This document shows, one piece after another, positions 36,367 to 46,134 of a stretch of DNA of 64,000 bases. The stretch lies in the NCBI GenBank assembly GCA_913057175.1, contig CAJXNP010000010.1, positions 231,389 to 295,388 on the forward strand, read 5' to 3'. The number at the start of each line of letters is the position of its first letter. Within the stretch, counting starts at the first letter, position 1. The DNA comes from an uncultured Cytophagales bacterium. Its GTDB lineage: Bacteria; Bacteroidota; Bacteroidia; Cytophagales; Cyclobacteriaceae. Position numbers and translations under genes: made by a program. The notes beneath the pieces were generated by a model. It was not told the DNA's origin and made no database searches. It was given only the letters and a program-made list of their open reading frames with translations.

Positions 36367-37476
36367 ATGCGTAATTTTTTGATTGTACTTTTATTGATTA
36401 ATGCAACACTGTTTTTCTCCTGCGAAAAGAAGACATATCAAAAATATTTACCAGACCATGAAAATATCAGGTATTCAGGAAGAATAGATTTTTCCAATGA
36501 TCAAGAGCCGCTTTTTGTCGGTTCGGCATCTTCTGCTGAAATTGGTTTCACTGGAGATTCCTGTACCATTTTTTTGAAAAAATTGAATCCACAAAATGAA
36601 TCTAATTATGTTGCTGTCGAGTTGGATGGAGAATATCTGGGTCGATACGAACTCGAAGAAGACGATTTTCAAAGGTTTTCATTTCCTGTGATTCCCTCCG
36701 AAAAAAATCATGTTATTAAAATATTTAAAGCAACGGAAGCTTCGAACAATCAAATTGCTTTCGGAGGAATAAGGTGTGAATCATTAACAACATTGCCTCC
36801 GGCTTCCGAAAAAAAGATTGAATTCATAGGAAACTCCATTACCTGTGGAATGGGAAATGATCTGTCAGATATCCCTTGCGATTCAGGGAATTGGTTTGAT
36901 CAGCACAATGCATACTGGGCATATGGTCCCATCGTAGCAAGAAAATTGGGGGTTCAGTTTATGCTGAGCTCTGTCTCGGGTATTGGGATTTATCGTAATT
37001 GGAATAGCATGAGTCCGGTGATGCCTGATGTTTATGAAAGTCTGTATTTGAATTCCGATGACACCGAAAAATATGATTTCTCCTCTTATTCTCCTGACCT
37101 TGTAAGTATCTGCCTGGGAACAAATGACATGTCGTTAGGCGACGGAACCCATGAAAGATTGCCTTTCGATTCCACCACTTATGTGAAAGCATATATCGAA
37201 TTTATCAAAACAGTTTATTCCAAATATCCTGGAACTCAAATCTGTCTATTGACCAGCCCAATGGTCAAAAATGAAAAAGGGAAACTTTTAAAAAGATGCT
37301 TGGAAGCTGTTCAGTTAGATGTTACCGCAGAACTTCCCAACAAAAAGAAGATAAGAATATTTGATTTCCCGGAAGGAATTGAACCCCATGGCTGTAGCTA
37401 CCACCCTGACATTGAAAATCACAAGCAAATGGCTGAAGCATTATTACCCTTTTATAAAGAGGTGATGAGCTGGTGA
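36367..37476 (+). CDS. SGNH-hydrolase lipoprotein, carbohydrate esterase family 2-like
   Basis: 369 residues. Lipobox LFFSC (about 15-19). The N-terminal part (20-145) is a jelly-roll: RYSGRIDFSNDQEPLFVGSA, FTGDSCTIFLK, VAVELDGEYLGRYEL. The C-terminal part is SGNH: block I IEFIGNSITCGMGN (Ser), block III SICLGTNDMSLGD, and block V HPDIENHKQMAEAL (His). Two-domain layout with the catalytic domain last matches CE2 deacetylases acting on xylan or mannan. It starts 11 bp after the preceding esterase gene, so co-transcription is likely. Confidence 0.87.
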   Translation: MRNFLIVLLLINATLFFSCEKKTYQKYLPDHENIRYSGRIDFSNDQEPLFVGSASSAEIGFTGDSCTIFLKKLNPQNESNYVAVELDGEYLGRYELEEDDFQRFSFPVIPSEKNHVIKIFKATEASNNQIAFGGIRCESLTTLPPASEKKIEFIGNSITCGMGNDLSDIPCDSGNWFDQHNAYWAYGPIVARKLGVQFMLSSVSGIGIYRNWNSMSPVMPDVYESLYLNSDDTEKYDFSSYSPDLVSICLGTNDMSLGDGTHERLPFDSTTYVKAYIEFIKTVYSKYPGTQICLLTSPMVKNEKGKLLKRCLEAVQLDVTAELPNKKKIRIFDFPEGIEPHGCSYHPDIENHKQMAEALLPFYKEVMSW

Positions 37477-37564
37477 ATAAATGTTCAGGATGTGCTTGTC
37501 CTCTGGTTTTTGAAATGATATATTCATGTAAAATAACTGACTTGACCTATCTAACACCACAACT

Positions 37565-38953
37565 ATGAAATTTGCGAAAATCTTTGCTTTGCCTGGCTTG
37601 TTTTTATTGGTAATGCTATTTGGCTGCAAGGAAAAAAATGAGGAATGGATCAGCCTTTTCAATGGAAAAGATTTAACCGGATGGAAATCAAGTGAAGATC
37701 CAACTTCTTTTTATGTAGAAGACGGCCTGATTATCGCAAATGGCGCCAGATCACACCTCTTTTATTCAGGAGACGGTGGAGAGGTGGAATTCAAAAATTT
37801 TGAATTGTCGGTTGATATCATGACAACCCACCACGCCAATTCCGGAGTTTACATCCACACAAAATGGCAGGACGAAGGTTGGCCGTCATTCGGATATGAG
37901 GCTCAAATTAATAATTCCCATATTGGAGAAGGTGACTACATAGAACTGAAGAAGACCGGAAGCTTGTACGGAATCCGAAATGTTTACAAAGCTTTTGCGA
38001 AAGATAGCGTTTGGTTCACCATGAAGGTACGTGTCGATGGCCATCAGATTAAAATTTGGGTGGACGACATGCTTACGGTTGATTATGTTGAACCTCAAAA
38101 CCCGCATCGCAGGGAAGGCTCAACCGGTGGTCGATTATCGAGTGGTACGATTGCATTGCAATGCCATGATCCAGGCAGCAAAGTCTTTTTCAAAAATATT
38201 CGATTGAAAAAATTACCGGATATTTCAAGCTCGGAGAGAGAGATTCCGGAAGATAACTATCCAAAAGTATTGGATTTACAATTTCAAAACTTTCCTCTTA
38301 TCGATATGGTTGTTGAAACGGATGGAAATTTTAATGCTGACTCCGCCTTAAATGTTTTCTATCAAAGCGGGATAAACTGGGGCTTTGTTGTTGACCTGTC
38401 TGAAGCTGATTCAAGTATTGTCGATCAATTATTAACCAGTCACATACAATCCTATCAGGACTATCCGGTTTTCATAGGCGCAAAAATATCCGGCCCCGTT
38501 TCAAATACGACTTTCTCAAGAGCTGAAAAACTCGATTATGTAATTGGCGAAGTCATGATTGATTCTATCTCCAAATACAATGATATGGAAAAATATACAG
38601 ATGATTTAGTTAAAGATAGAATTGACCTGATCCTAAATACCGGTATTGATATTATTTCAAATGCTACTCTCCTTCCGGAAGAGCTTTCTTCACAATCCGA
38701 AGATCTGTGGACAAGCGATAGAATGATGAAAATAATCGAAGCCTGCAAAGCAAATGAGGTGGCTATTGAAATAAACAATGAACTTAAATCTCCTGGTTTT
38801 ACATTTATCAAACTGGCAAAAGAATACGGTTGTCAGTTTGTTTGTGGAAAAATATCAAACAAAAACGGAAGAGCAGAAATGGATTATTTCTATGAAATGA
38901 TAGAAAAGGCAGAGCTGAATTATAAAGATATTTTTATACCTGGCTACGAATAA
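37565..38953 (+). CDS. DUF1080 (3-keto-disaccharide hydrolase-like) lipoprotein with a C-terminal PHP-like domain
   Basis: 462 residues. Lipobox LFGC at about 18-21. The DUF1080 concanavalin-like domain covers about 25-220: WISLFNGKDLTGWKSSEDPT, HHANSGVYIHTKWQ, YGIRNVYKAFAK, GTIALQCHDPGSKVFFKNIR. The rest (about 235-462) reads like a PHP/amidohydrolase-type barrel (LIDMVVETDGNFNADSALNV, SGINWGFVVDLSE, GTGIDIISNATLL-like, KLAKEYGCQFVCGKISN). The histidines expected at the first metal motif (D-x-H-x-H) are absent (DMVVETDG), so this domain may be a non-catalytic remnant. The PHP link is my pattern match. Confidence 0.8.
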   Translation: MKFAKIFALPGLFLLVMLFGCKEKNEEWISLFNGKDLTGWKSSEDPTSFYVEDGLIIANGARSHLFYSGDGGEVEFKNFELSVDIMTTHHANSGVYIHTKWQDEGWPSFGYEAQINNSHIGEGDYIELKKTGSLYGIRNVYKAFAKDSVWFTMKVRVDGHQIKIWVDDMLTVDYVEPQNPHRREGSTGGRLSSGTIALQCHDPGSKVFFKNIRLKKLPDISSSEREIPEDNYPKVLDLQFQNFPLIDMVVETDGNFNADSALNVFYQSGINWGFVVDLSEADSSIVDQLLTSHIQSYQDYPVFIGAKISGPVSNTTFSRAEKLDYVIGEVMIDSISKYNDMEKYTDDLVKDRIDLILNTGIDIISNATLLPEELSSQSEDLWTSDRMMKIIEACKANEVAIEINNELKSPGFTFIKLAKEYGCQFVCGKISNKNGRAEMDYFYEMIEKAELNYKDIFIPGYE

Positions 38954-39059
38954 AAGCTTCATTAAAAGCTAAGATTTGGCTATAAAAATTGTAAATTTTA
39001 TTTAGTTCTCTTGTTTGCAGTAATTACATTGATCTGACAGTTTAACCTTAACTCCAAAG

Positions 39060-40166
39060 ATGAAAATACATCTGATTTTTTCTACCATACTCATAGCTAT
39101 AACAACTCTTTCGGTATGTAACAATGCTTCAAAGCAATCTGCAAAGGAAAATGATCCTTCAAAAATTACCCTTTCAAAATCTCCGGAAAACGTTAGTCAA
39201 TTACTCACCATTGATCTCTTGTCGAGGGATGAATTCATGATGTATGAAACGGAAAATGTACAGGCTGTCCATTATGCAGAGGTTGCAGCCGCTTATGGGG
39301 CAGCGGAGATTGCCGGTTATTTAAACGATACCGCTACCATTCAAAGACTCGTGGACCGATATATGAGAGTGATTGAAGAATCTATTCCGAATACGGCTAA
39401 TCATGTCGATGCCAATGTTTACGGTGTTTTACCACTGGAACTATATAAGCACACCCGTAACAAGGTTTTTTATGATCAGGGAATGGAATTTGCGAATGAT
39501 CAATGGAAGGATACCATTGCCGGAGGGCTTACTGACCAAACCCGATATTGGATAGATGATGTCTGGATGATTGGAAGTTTACAGGTTCAGGCATATCGAG
39601 TAACAAACGAGCCTATCTATCTGGAAAGGGCTGCCAGGGAAGTCGATTCCTACTTGCAAAAATTACAGAAACCTAACGGATTGTTCCATCACGGTCCGGA
39701 AGCACCATTTTTTTGGGGCCGGGGAAATGGGTGGGTTGCCTCCGGGTTGGCAGAATTGCTATCCGAACTTCCTGAAAGTAACTCTCATTATGAAAATATC
39801 TTAGCCGGATATCAGAAAATGATGAATTCCCTGCTGCAATATCAGGCTGAGGATGGTATGTGGCGACAGCTGATCGATAAAGAACAATCCTGGAAAGAAA
39901 CCTCATCCTCGGCAATGTTTGGTTACGCAATGGCTGTTGGAGTGAAAAAAGGACTGTTGGACAAGAAAAAGTTTGAACCTGCTTACATAAAAGCATGGAA
40001 CACATTGGTCGGTTACATTAATAAAAATGGAAAAATTACTGATGTTTGTATTGGTACAGGCCAAAGCCAGGATATCAATTACTATCTTGACAGACCAACT
40101 ACTACAGGTGATTTCCATGGACAAGCCCCAATGTTGTGGTTTGCCTATTGTCTGATAAGTGATTAA
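39060..40166 (+). CDS. GH105/GH88-type unsaturated rhamnogalacturonyl hydrolase lipoprotein
   Basis: 368 residues. Signal with lipobox-like TLSVC near residue 20. The alpha6/alpha6-barrel motifs of GH105 are present: RYWIDDVWMIGSLQVQAYR (catalytic Asp region), GLFHHGPEAPFFWGRGNGWV with the GRGNGW motif, MWRQLIDKEQSWKETSSSAM, and VCIGTGQSQDINYYLDRPTT. Removes the unsaturated uronic acid from oligosaccharides made by pectate or rhamnogalacturonan lyases. Fits with the rhamnosidase at 55432. No SusCD genes are next to it. Confidence 0.92.
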   Translation: MKIHLIFSTILIAITTLSVCNNASKQSAKENDPSKITLSKSPENVSQLLTIDLLSRDEFMMYETENVQAVHYAEVAAAYGAAEIAGYLNDTATIQRLVDRYMRVIEESIPNTANHVDANVYGVLPLELYKHTRNKVFYDQGMEFANDQWKDTIAGGLTDQTRYWIDDVWMIGSLQVQAYRVTNEPIYLERAAREVDSYLQKLQKPNGLFHHGPEAPFFWGRGNGWVASGLAELLSELPESNSHYENILAGYQKMMNSLLQYQAEDGMWRQLIDKEQSWKETSSSAMFGYAMAVGVKKGLLDKKKFEPAYIKAWNTLVGYINKNGKITDVCIGTGQSQDINYYLDRPTTTGDFHGQAPMLWFAYCLISD

Positions 40167-40262
40167 AATTTAACGCAAAAGAATTCCATATTTAATATAA
40201 TATTCATTCCTTTCACCGTTAATTTTACCTAAATTCAACACAGGTCTGTAAAGCTTTACAAA

Positions 40263-42356
40263 ATGGAGTGGATAAATATGCAAGCTCAAAGAGCTGAATT
40301 ATTACAATTCATTCGGATTATCCTGCCAATAATCCTTCTGGTTCTGAATTACAATCTTACCTTTTCCCAACAATCTCAGATCCAATGGGCGGGTACTGCC
40401 GAATATCAGTTCAATAATTATCACGATGAGTACTTCACAGGAAAAGAAACATTAGGTCCTCCAGATGCTTTTCCACCAGGCATCCTGAATCGCCGTGCTT
40501 TTCGCCTTGAATCGGATCGATCTTTCGGGACGCTCGTAGTAGCCTATCACCAGCCACAGCAAATCCAGCATGTGATCATCGTGGAGAATTATAATCCAGG
40601 CCGGCTTATACAGGTAAAATTGAAGGATACGGAAGGGAAATACCATCTGGTTTATCAGAAATCCCCTGAGAAAATCAGGCGGGATTTCAGGACACTGGTG
40701 ATCAGTATGCCAAAAACAACCTACAAGGTATCTTCTATTGAGCTAAATATAAACTGTATTAGCGCTCCAGGCCTGTATCAAATCGATGCAGTTGGAATAC
40801 TTGACTCGGAAGGAATGGAGGTCATTCATTCTGAACTTCGCGGGGCAAATTTCAACATTGAACAGGAAATAACTTTTTCCGAAAGAAAAGAGTTGCTAAG
40901 TGAGCAGATCAACTCGAAATACACAGAAGTAAAACCACTTGTTTCGCATGATGGTTCTACGCTGTATTTTTCAAGACTTTTTTCTCCTGAAAACACATAT
41001 GGCACCAGGGATCCTCAGGATATTTATTTCTCAAAATACCTGAATGGTCAATGGTCCAGGGCTTATAACATTGGAAGTCCCTTGAACGATGACCTTGCAA
41101 ATGGCATTTGCTCCATTTCGCCAGATGGTAATACTATTTTGGTCATCAATGGCTATGAAGCATCCGGAAAGGTCTCTCCCGGAGTTTCTATGTCCACGAG
41201 ATCTACAAGTGGTTGGAGCGATCCGGTGAAAATAGAAATTGAGGATTTCGTCAATAAAAGCCCTTATCAGGATTTTTATATTTCCTCAGATCAGCAATAC
41301 CTGATCATGGCTATAGAAAATCGAGACGGTGAGGGCGATCAGGATTTATTTATAAGCGAAAAGATCGGACCTAATCAATATTCCAAGCCACGAAACATGG
41401 GGGCGATGATCAATACTTCCTATGCAGAGTTTTCACCCTTTTTATCATTAGATGGCAGAAATCTCTACTTCGCATCCGACGGGCATGGTGGTTATGGACA
41501 AAGTGATATATTTAAAACTACTCGTCTCGATGACACCTGGCAGAACTGGTCAAAACCACAAAATATGGGAGCCGCGGTAAATACTTCAAGCTGGGATGCC
41601 TATTTCAGCATAACTTCCGGAGGCGATTACGCTTATTTTGTTTCTTCCGAAGGCTCGCGAAACGAAATGGAAAACATTTTTAGAATTCCACTGTGGAGGG
41701 ATACGGAAAGCCACCCAACTGAAAGATTCATCACATTTACTGGAAAAGTAGAAGATGCTAAAACCGGAAAATCAATCAATAGTGATATTTCATTACAAAA
41801 TGTTGATAATCAATATACCTATTTGTCAACGTCTGATAAATCTTCCGGTGAATTTAGCCTGTATGTCCCCTCTGGAAAATCGCATAATATCCAGGTAAAA
41901 GCTCCCGGTTACATCACATATGAAGAAAAGGTAGATCTTGAAGACATTCAGCCTGGTGAAAAAGCAGTAAAAATTGTACAATTGATGCCGATAGAAGTTG
42001 GCCAGGTTGTTCAATTAAAGGATTTATTTTTCGAGCAGGGAAAGGCAAATTTATTAAACCAATCGCTTCCTACACTTGATCGCCTGCTTCAATTGATGAT
42101 GGAGAATCCTTCGTTGGAAATTGAGCTTTCCGGTCATACCGATCGTGTGGGTGGCAGAACAGCAAACATGGATCTCTCATTTGATCGTGTTGAGAGAATT
42201 AAGGAATACCTTACTCAAAATGGTATCGAAGCAGAGAGAATTAAGACCATTGGGCATGGTGGACGATACCCTATCTCTCCAAGTGACTCAGAAGAAAATA
42301 GAGCAAAGAACCGAAGAGTAGAAGTTAAAGTTTTAGAAATAAACGTTCTAAATTAA
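40263..42356 (+). CDS. OmpA-family protein with PD40 repeats
   Basis: 697 residues. Signal/membrane segment at about 17-37. An N-terminal discoidin-like domain (about 40-180: GPPDAFPPGILNRRAFRLES, VSSIELNINCISAPGLYQID) precedes PD40/WD40-like beta-propeller blades (about 215-470; YTEVKPLVSHDGSTLYFSRL, CSISPDGNTILVING, FSPFLSLDGRNLYFASDG). A carboxypeptidase-regulatory-like module (about 490-575, FTGKVEDAKTGKSINSDISL) follows, and the OmpA domain ends the protein (LEIELSGHTDRVGG, IGHGGRYPISPSDSEENRAK, NRRVEV). Likely an outer-membrane protein that binds peptidoglycan. Confidence 0.92.
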   Translation: MEWINMQAQRAELLQFIRIILPIILLVLNYNLTFSQQSQIQWAGTAEYQFNNYHDEYFTGKETLGPPDAFPPGILNRRAFRLESDRSFGTLVVAYHQPQQIQHVIIVENYNPGRLIQVKLKDTEGKYHLVYQKSPEKIRRDFRTLVISMPKTTYKVSSIELNINCISAPGLYQIDAVGILDSEGMEVIHSELRGANFNIEQEITFSERKELLSEQINSKYTEVKPLVSHDGSTLYFSRLFSPENTYGTRDPQDIYFSKYLNGQWSRAYNIGSPLNDDLANGICSISPDGNTILVINGYEASGKVSPGVSMSTRSTSGWSDPVKIEIEDFVNKSPYQDFYISSDQQYLIMAIENRDGEGDQDLFISEKIGPNQYSKPRNMGAMINTSYAEFSPFLSLDGRNLYFASDGHGGYGQSDIFKTTRLDDTWQNWSKPQNMGAAVNTSSWDAYFSITSGGDYAYFVSSEGSRNEMENIFRIPLWRDTESHPTERFITFTGKVEDAKTGKSINSDISLQNVDNQYTYLSTSDKSSGEFSLYVPSGKSHNIQVKAPGYITYEEKVDLEDIQPGEKAVKIVQLMPIEVGQVVQLKDLFFEQGKANLLNQSLPTLDRLLQLMMENPSLEIELSGHTDRVGGRTANMDLSFDRVERIKEYLTQNGIEAERIKTIGHGGRYPISPSDSEENRAKNRRVEVKVLEINVLN

Positions 42357-42404
42357 ACAGATTTTTCTTCCCTTCGGCTATCTGACTATTACCCTTTGCT
42401 TTCT

Positions 42405-42794
42405 TTACTTTTTGATCTTGATAGATCTTTGATAATTTCTGGCTATATCACTATATGGGATGCTGATCCGCAAGGCATCATTTTCATGCGAAGCAGAAAT
42501 TTTATTGTAATCCACATCCAGTGTTATTGGAAACATTGCCACTACATGTGGAACAGTCAAATTCATTTCTTTATGATTAAAACTCATGAAATGATATACT
42601 AATAACTGTTTGTTTTTAATTTCTATGTGCAATGAACCAATATCCAAACCCGGAACCTCCAGGTAAATTACAAATTGATCCGATTGTTTCTGCGTTTTGA
42701 TTTTAGGTTGAGCCACCCCTCCATTCAAAGTATTGGCGATATCTGTGGCTCTCAGTATTTCCAATACCTTGTCCTTATTAATATCGTATTTCAT
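42405..42794 (-). CDS. Hsp20/alpha-crystallin family small heat-shock protein
   Basis: 129 residues from the ATG at 42794. A good ribosome site, AAAGGAG, ends 5 bases before it and favours this start over an ATG at 42809, which would overlap the site. The alpha-crystallin domain spans about 37-125: DQFVIYLEVPGLDIGSLHIE, KNKQLLVYHF, FPITLDVDYNKISASHENDALRISIP with the closing I-x-I-like motif LRISIP. The family binds unfolded proteins and prevents aggregation. The domain is somewhat divergent but complete. Confidence 0.88.
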   Translation of the reverse strand: MKYDINKDKVLEILRATDIANTLNGGVAQPKIKTQKQSDQFVIYLEVPGLDIGSLHIEIKNKQLLVYHFMSFNHKEMNLTVPHVVAMFPITLDVDYNKISASHENDALRISIPYSDIARNYQRSIKIKK

Positions 42795-42971
42795 CTTCAC
42801 TCCTTTCATTGTTGTATATACAATTACAATCGTCGTGCCTTTGTGCTACTACTGACATAACGACCATTAATGTGCAAAGTGAGCGACTAAATGTCAGTCC
42901 GGTGTGGTAATTGAGAGGTATTAGCAATCCAATTGGATAAAAATTTCTCCAAATACGGATTTCGCCATGAA

Positions 42972-43000
42972 TAAAAAAGATCCCTCTTTGGGGAGGGACC
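42972..43000 (-). terminator. Intrinsic terminator of the xylanase gene
   Basis: Minus strand: GGTCCCTC, loop CCCAAA, GAGGGATC, then TTTTTT. An 8-bp stem with one G-T pair, 30 bp past the xylanase stop. Confidence 0.85.
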
Positions 43001-43029
43001 TTTGTCTTAAATATAGGTTAATATTCAAG

Positions 43030-45120
43030 TTAGTTCAAAATGATCTTTTTGATGGTAAACTCATTCGCATCATAAAGCTGGACAAAGTAAATGCCTTTCG
43101 ATTGATTAAGTAACCGCACGTTGATAGATGAGACATTTTCAATTCTGTATTCCTGTAGAATATTTCCTCGTAAATCCAATACTTTTATTATTTCAAAACC
43201 ATCAACTCCATTTATAGTAAAGGAGCCATTCTTTACCGGATTTGGATAAAGAACCAGTTTTTCTAATTCATCGATTCCTGTGATTTCATCAACTTGATTG
43301 GTAACGGAAATGGATAATGTACCAACCACTCCCGAACCATCTTTTGCCTCGGCACGGATGATTACCTCTCCATCCCCTATTGCAGTGACCAATCCATCTT
43401 CATCAACAGTCGCGACATCTTCATCGTCGCTGCTCCAAACCACATCGGTAATGGTAGCCTCGTCCGGTGAGGTAACAGCTGTAACCTGTAATGTGCCTCC
43501 TTTTTCATCAATCTGAGCGTCACCTCCGGTAGAGTTAATGGCGATGGAAGAAACTTCTGTGAATGTTCCGTTTACATATGCTCTTAGCCATTTCAATGCT
43601 GGTCTCTCTGTACCATCCGTTTCAATCAACCTAGCTTCTTCACGCCAAAGACCAGGGCGATAACCCCATAAAGTAATCCCTTGAACGGATTCATGTTCCC
43701 AAAAGGCGGGGAAAACTCTCATATATCTTTCTAACTGGATATCATCGGTTGGGCCATCCAAGTCCAGTTCGGTAGCATAAATGGGTAAGCCGGTTGCAGC
43801 AAGTAAATTCAGGTTAGCGGTAATGGTGGATGCCTGAGCGTCATTGACCGTGAAAGCATGTGCCTGGACTCCAATCTGGTCGATTAACCCTTCGTCATTA
43901 AGCAGGTTGATGATCTCGAGATAGTCATTTGTCGCTGCAGAACTGCCAATGATCCCATAGTCATTCAGCATCAGCTCCGCATCGGGAAAATAAGTCCTCG
44001 CCAATTCAAATGATGTAATGATCCAGTCCCAGCCCGTCATGCCACTTCCACCAAGCGCTTCGATATAATTTCCACCACCATTCCCAGCTTGATTGGGTGG
44101 ATCATGAAGTGGTTCATTGACCACTTCTACAAAATCGATCTCAGGATACCGGGTCGCAAGCGTATCAAACCATTCCTCGATTTCTTCCAGCTGTTCGGCG
44201 GGGGTTAGGTCCTCAATCCATGCAGGTTGTTGGTTTCCCCAGATCAAAACATGCAACTTAAACGGCATGTTATTATCCTTTGCAAGGTTATAGGCGGCAT
44301 CGAGGCCACCCCAATTGAACACATCCCTTTGAGGTTCGGCGCTTCCCCACTTTCCATCGTTTTCAGGCGTGACCTGGTTCCAATAGTTTGTAAACCCAGG
44401 AGCTTGCTGATTGCTGTAAGCACTACCGATGAATTTACTTTGTCCTTCTGCAATTGGTGGTGTAGCATCCGGGTCGGGCAATTCCGTTGAACCGGTTTCC
44501 CCATTTTCAAGATTGCTAATGGTGTAATACAAATCAGCATTGCCAAAAGCGAACTTATCAATATCAAAACCATCCTCTCTACCTCCGATCTGGAATGTTT
44601 GAGTCAATAAACCTTCTTCCACAGTAAATGAAACGGGTGTTTCCTGACCGGTAAATTCAGAGAGATTGATCCATTTCCAGGTTTCAGTTGGTGCTGTCCC
44701 TTCACCAGTGACAAAATCATCTTCATTGGTAAATCCTCCGGTGGCAATGTTATTGATGGTAATCCAATCGTCATCGGAGTCAGACAATTTCTCCCCTAAT
44801 CCACTCGCATAAAAGAAACTATCGTCATCAGCGGCTGACGAACCAACCCTAATCCTACCATATAAATCATAAGTGCCCGAAGCAGGAAACGTGATGGAAA
44901 AGGTAATAATCCTTGCTTCGTTTCCCGGGTTGCCAGCATTGACCAGGTCAGTGGATACTGTCATAAAAGTAACCCCATCTTCCTCAACTTCAGAATATTC
45001 ACCGCCAGGTGTTCCGGATTCCGCCTCTACAAGGAATGCAGCATCCTGTGCTGCCAGGGTAAAACTTATTAAACAAAATATTACTAGTGTTAAAAATAAA
45101 TGTGGTAAAGTGTTTTTCAT
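43030..45120 (-). CDS. GH10 endo-1,4-beta-xylanase, modular, T9SS-exported
   Basis: 696 residues. Signal peptide 1-24 (LAAQD). A carbohydrate-binding-like beta-sandwich comes first (about 25-210: YDLYGRIRVGSSAADDDSFF, FQIGGREDGFDIDKFAFGN). The GH10 barrel spans about 222-520, with acid/base Glu in VEVVNEPLHD (near 332) and nucleophile Glu in IYATELDLDG (near 450), plus YWNQVTPENDGKWG and GITLWGYRPG. A Big2 Ig-like domain (about 527-610) follows, then a T9SS type A tail (YPNPVKNGSFTINGVDGFEI...). Cleaves internal xylan bonds at the cell surface or outside. Own terminator downstream; likely a single-gene unit. Confidence 0.95.
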   Translation of the reverse strand: MKNTLPHLFLTLVIFCLISFTLAAQDAAFLVEAESGTPGGEYSEVEEDGVTFMTVSTDLVNAGNPGNEARIITFSITFPASGTYDLYGRIRVGSSAADDDSFFYASGLGEKLSDSDDDWITINNIATGGFTNEDDFVTGEGTAPTETWKWINLSEFTGQETPVSFTVEEGLLTQTFQIGGREDGFDIDKFAFGNADLYYTISNLENGETGSTELPDPDATPPIAEGQSKFIGSAYSNQQAPGFTNYWNQVTPENDGKWGSAEPQRDVFNWGGLDAAYNLAKDNNMPFKLHVLIWGNQQPAWIEDLTPAEQLEEIEEWFDTLATRYPEIDFVEVVNEPLHDPPNQAGNGGGNYIEALGGSGMTGWDWIITSFELARTYFPDAELMLNDYGIIGSSAATNDYLEIINLLNDEGLIDQIGVQAHAFTVNDAQASTITANLNLLAATGLPIYATELDLDGPTDDIQLERYMRVFPAFWEHESVQGITLWGYRPGLWREEARLIETDGTERPALKWLRAYVNGTFTEVSSIAINSTGGDAQIDEKGGTLQVTAVTSPDEATITDVVWSSDDEDVATVDEDGLVTAIGDGEVIIRAEAKDGSGVVGTLSISVTNQVDEITGIDELEKLVLYPNPVKNGSFTINGVDGFEIIKVLDLRGNILQEYRIENVSSINVRLLNQSKGIYFVQLYDANEFTIKKIILN

Positions 45121-45306
45121 CGCAATGTCTTTATCAATTTCTAAAAGTTCAAATATTCTCTATATCTAAAAAACTTAGGTGTTTGCTAGTCTAAGGTCTA
45201 AAATAGTCAAGATATTATGTTTACGCAATCGATTGTGTAAATACTATCGATTTTAATTCTCTTTTTGTCAATTACTGGCATTTAGAAAACAAGATACAAG
45301 GCAATA

Positions 45307-45337
45307 GAAAAAAGCCCGACCAAATATTGATCAGGCT
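45307..45337 (-). terminator. Intrinsic terminator of the DinB-like gene
   Basis: Minus strand: AGCCTGATCAA pairs with TTGGTCGGGCT (two G-T pairs) around a short loop, followed by TTTTTT. Forty bp past the DinB-like stop. Confidence 0.8.
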
Positions 45338-45378
45338 ATCAGCTAGGTTATATGATTGGTTTGTCAAAACATTTTTGA

Positions 45379-45888
45379 TCATTCCCGCTCCCAAAAATAC
45401 GGAGGCTCTATGCCAAGAGATCGCAAATAGACGTATCCTTGTCCGCGATGATGGATTTCATTGTCAACAAAATAGAAGATAAAGCTCAGGATTGTCCCCT
45501 CATATTGACCGAATGCCAATTCTTTGTCATGAAAGCGATCAGAGGGTATTTCGGGCCAATACCTGTTGATATACTCGGTTACTTCATCCCATAACTCCAG
45601 TAGATCGGCTTTTGTGGATGGATCCTTTTTACGTGAAAATGGTTCCAGACCACCAAATTCTACCCATTTGCCTGAAATGATACCGTTTATACCCGGGCCG
45701 GCCATTTTAATCATTTCTAAAGCCAGCTCGGAAAACGGTCGCATTCCACCAATGGAATAGTCAAATAATTTATCCTCCGGAAAGGCTTCAATGACTCTTC
45801 GTGTAAGCCGGCGATGTCCCAGCCAATGTTCCAATAATTCGTCATTTGTCATGATGCTAGCTGTAGATTGAATGGTGTTTTTTTCCAT
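45379..45888 (-). CDS. DinB-family protein
   Basis: 169 residues from the ATG at 45888 (MEKNTIQSTASIMTNDELLE); an upstream frame to 46023 adds 45 residues without family character. Four-helix DinB/YfiT fold with the metal histidines: LEHWLGHRRLTRRVIEAF, then SELALEMIKMAGPGINGIIS and YFVDNEIHHRGQGYVYLRSL with the HHRGQ motif. Many members are metal-dependent thiol S-transferases or damage-inducible proteins of unknown substrate. Single gene. Confidence 0.88.
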   Translation of the reverse strand: MEKNTIQSTASIMTNDELLEHWLGHRRLTRRVIEAFPEDKLFDYSIGGMRPFSELALEMIKMAGPGINGIISGKWVEFGGLEPFSRKKDPSTKADLLELWDEVTEYINRYWPEIPSDRFHDKELAFGQYEGTILSFIFYFVDNEIHHRGQGYVYLRSLGIEPPYFWERE

Positions 45889-46134
45889 GATTTCTTTGTT
45901 TTTGATGAATACTTTTAAACTTCTATTCAAAGAAAAACCCTGAGAGTGACAGCAGTATGTCAGTAGTAAAATAGAATTGAAAAAATTTCTGTCTATCGGT
46001 TCATCGATCTGTAACCGTCGCATTTGATGTTGTCAATTAATCCTATAACTTATACTTTCAATATTGCTCACAAGAGCCTCTACCACTCCAAAAAGCTCTG
46101 ATTGAAAGAGAATTAATGAACTAATCAATCAAAA

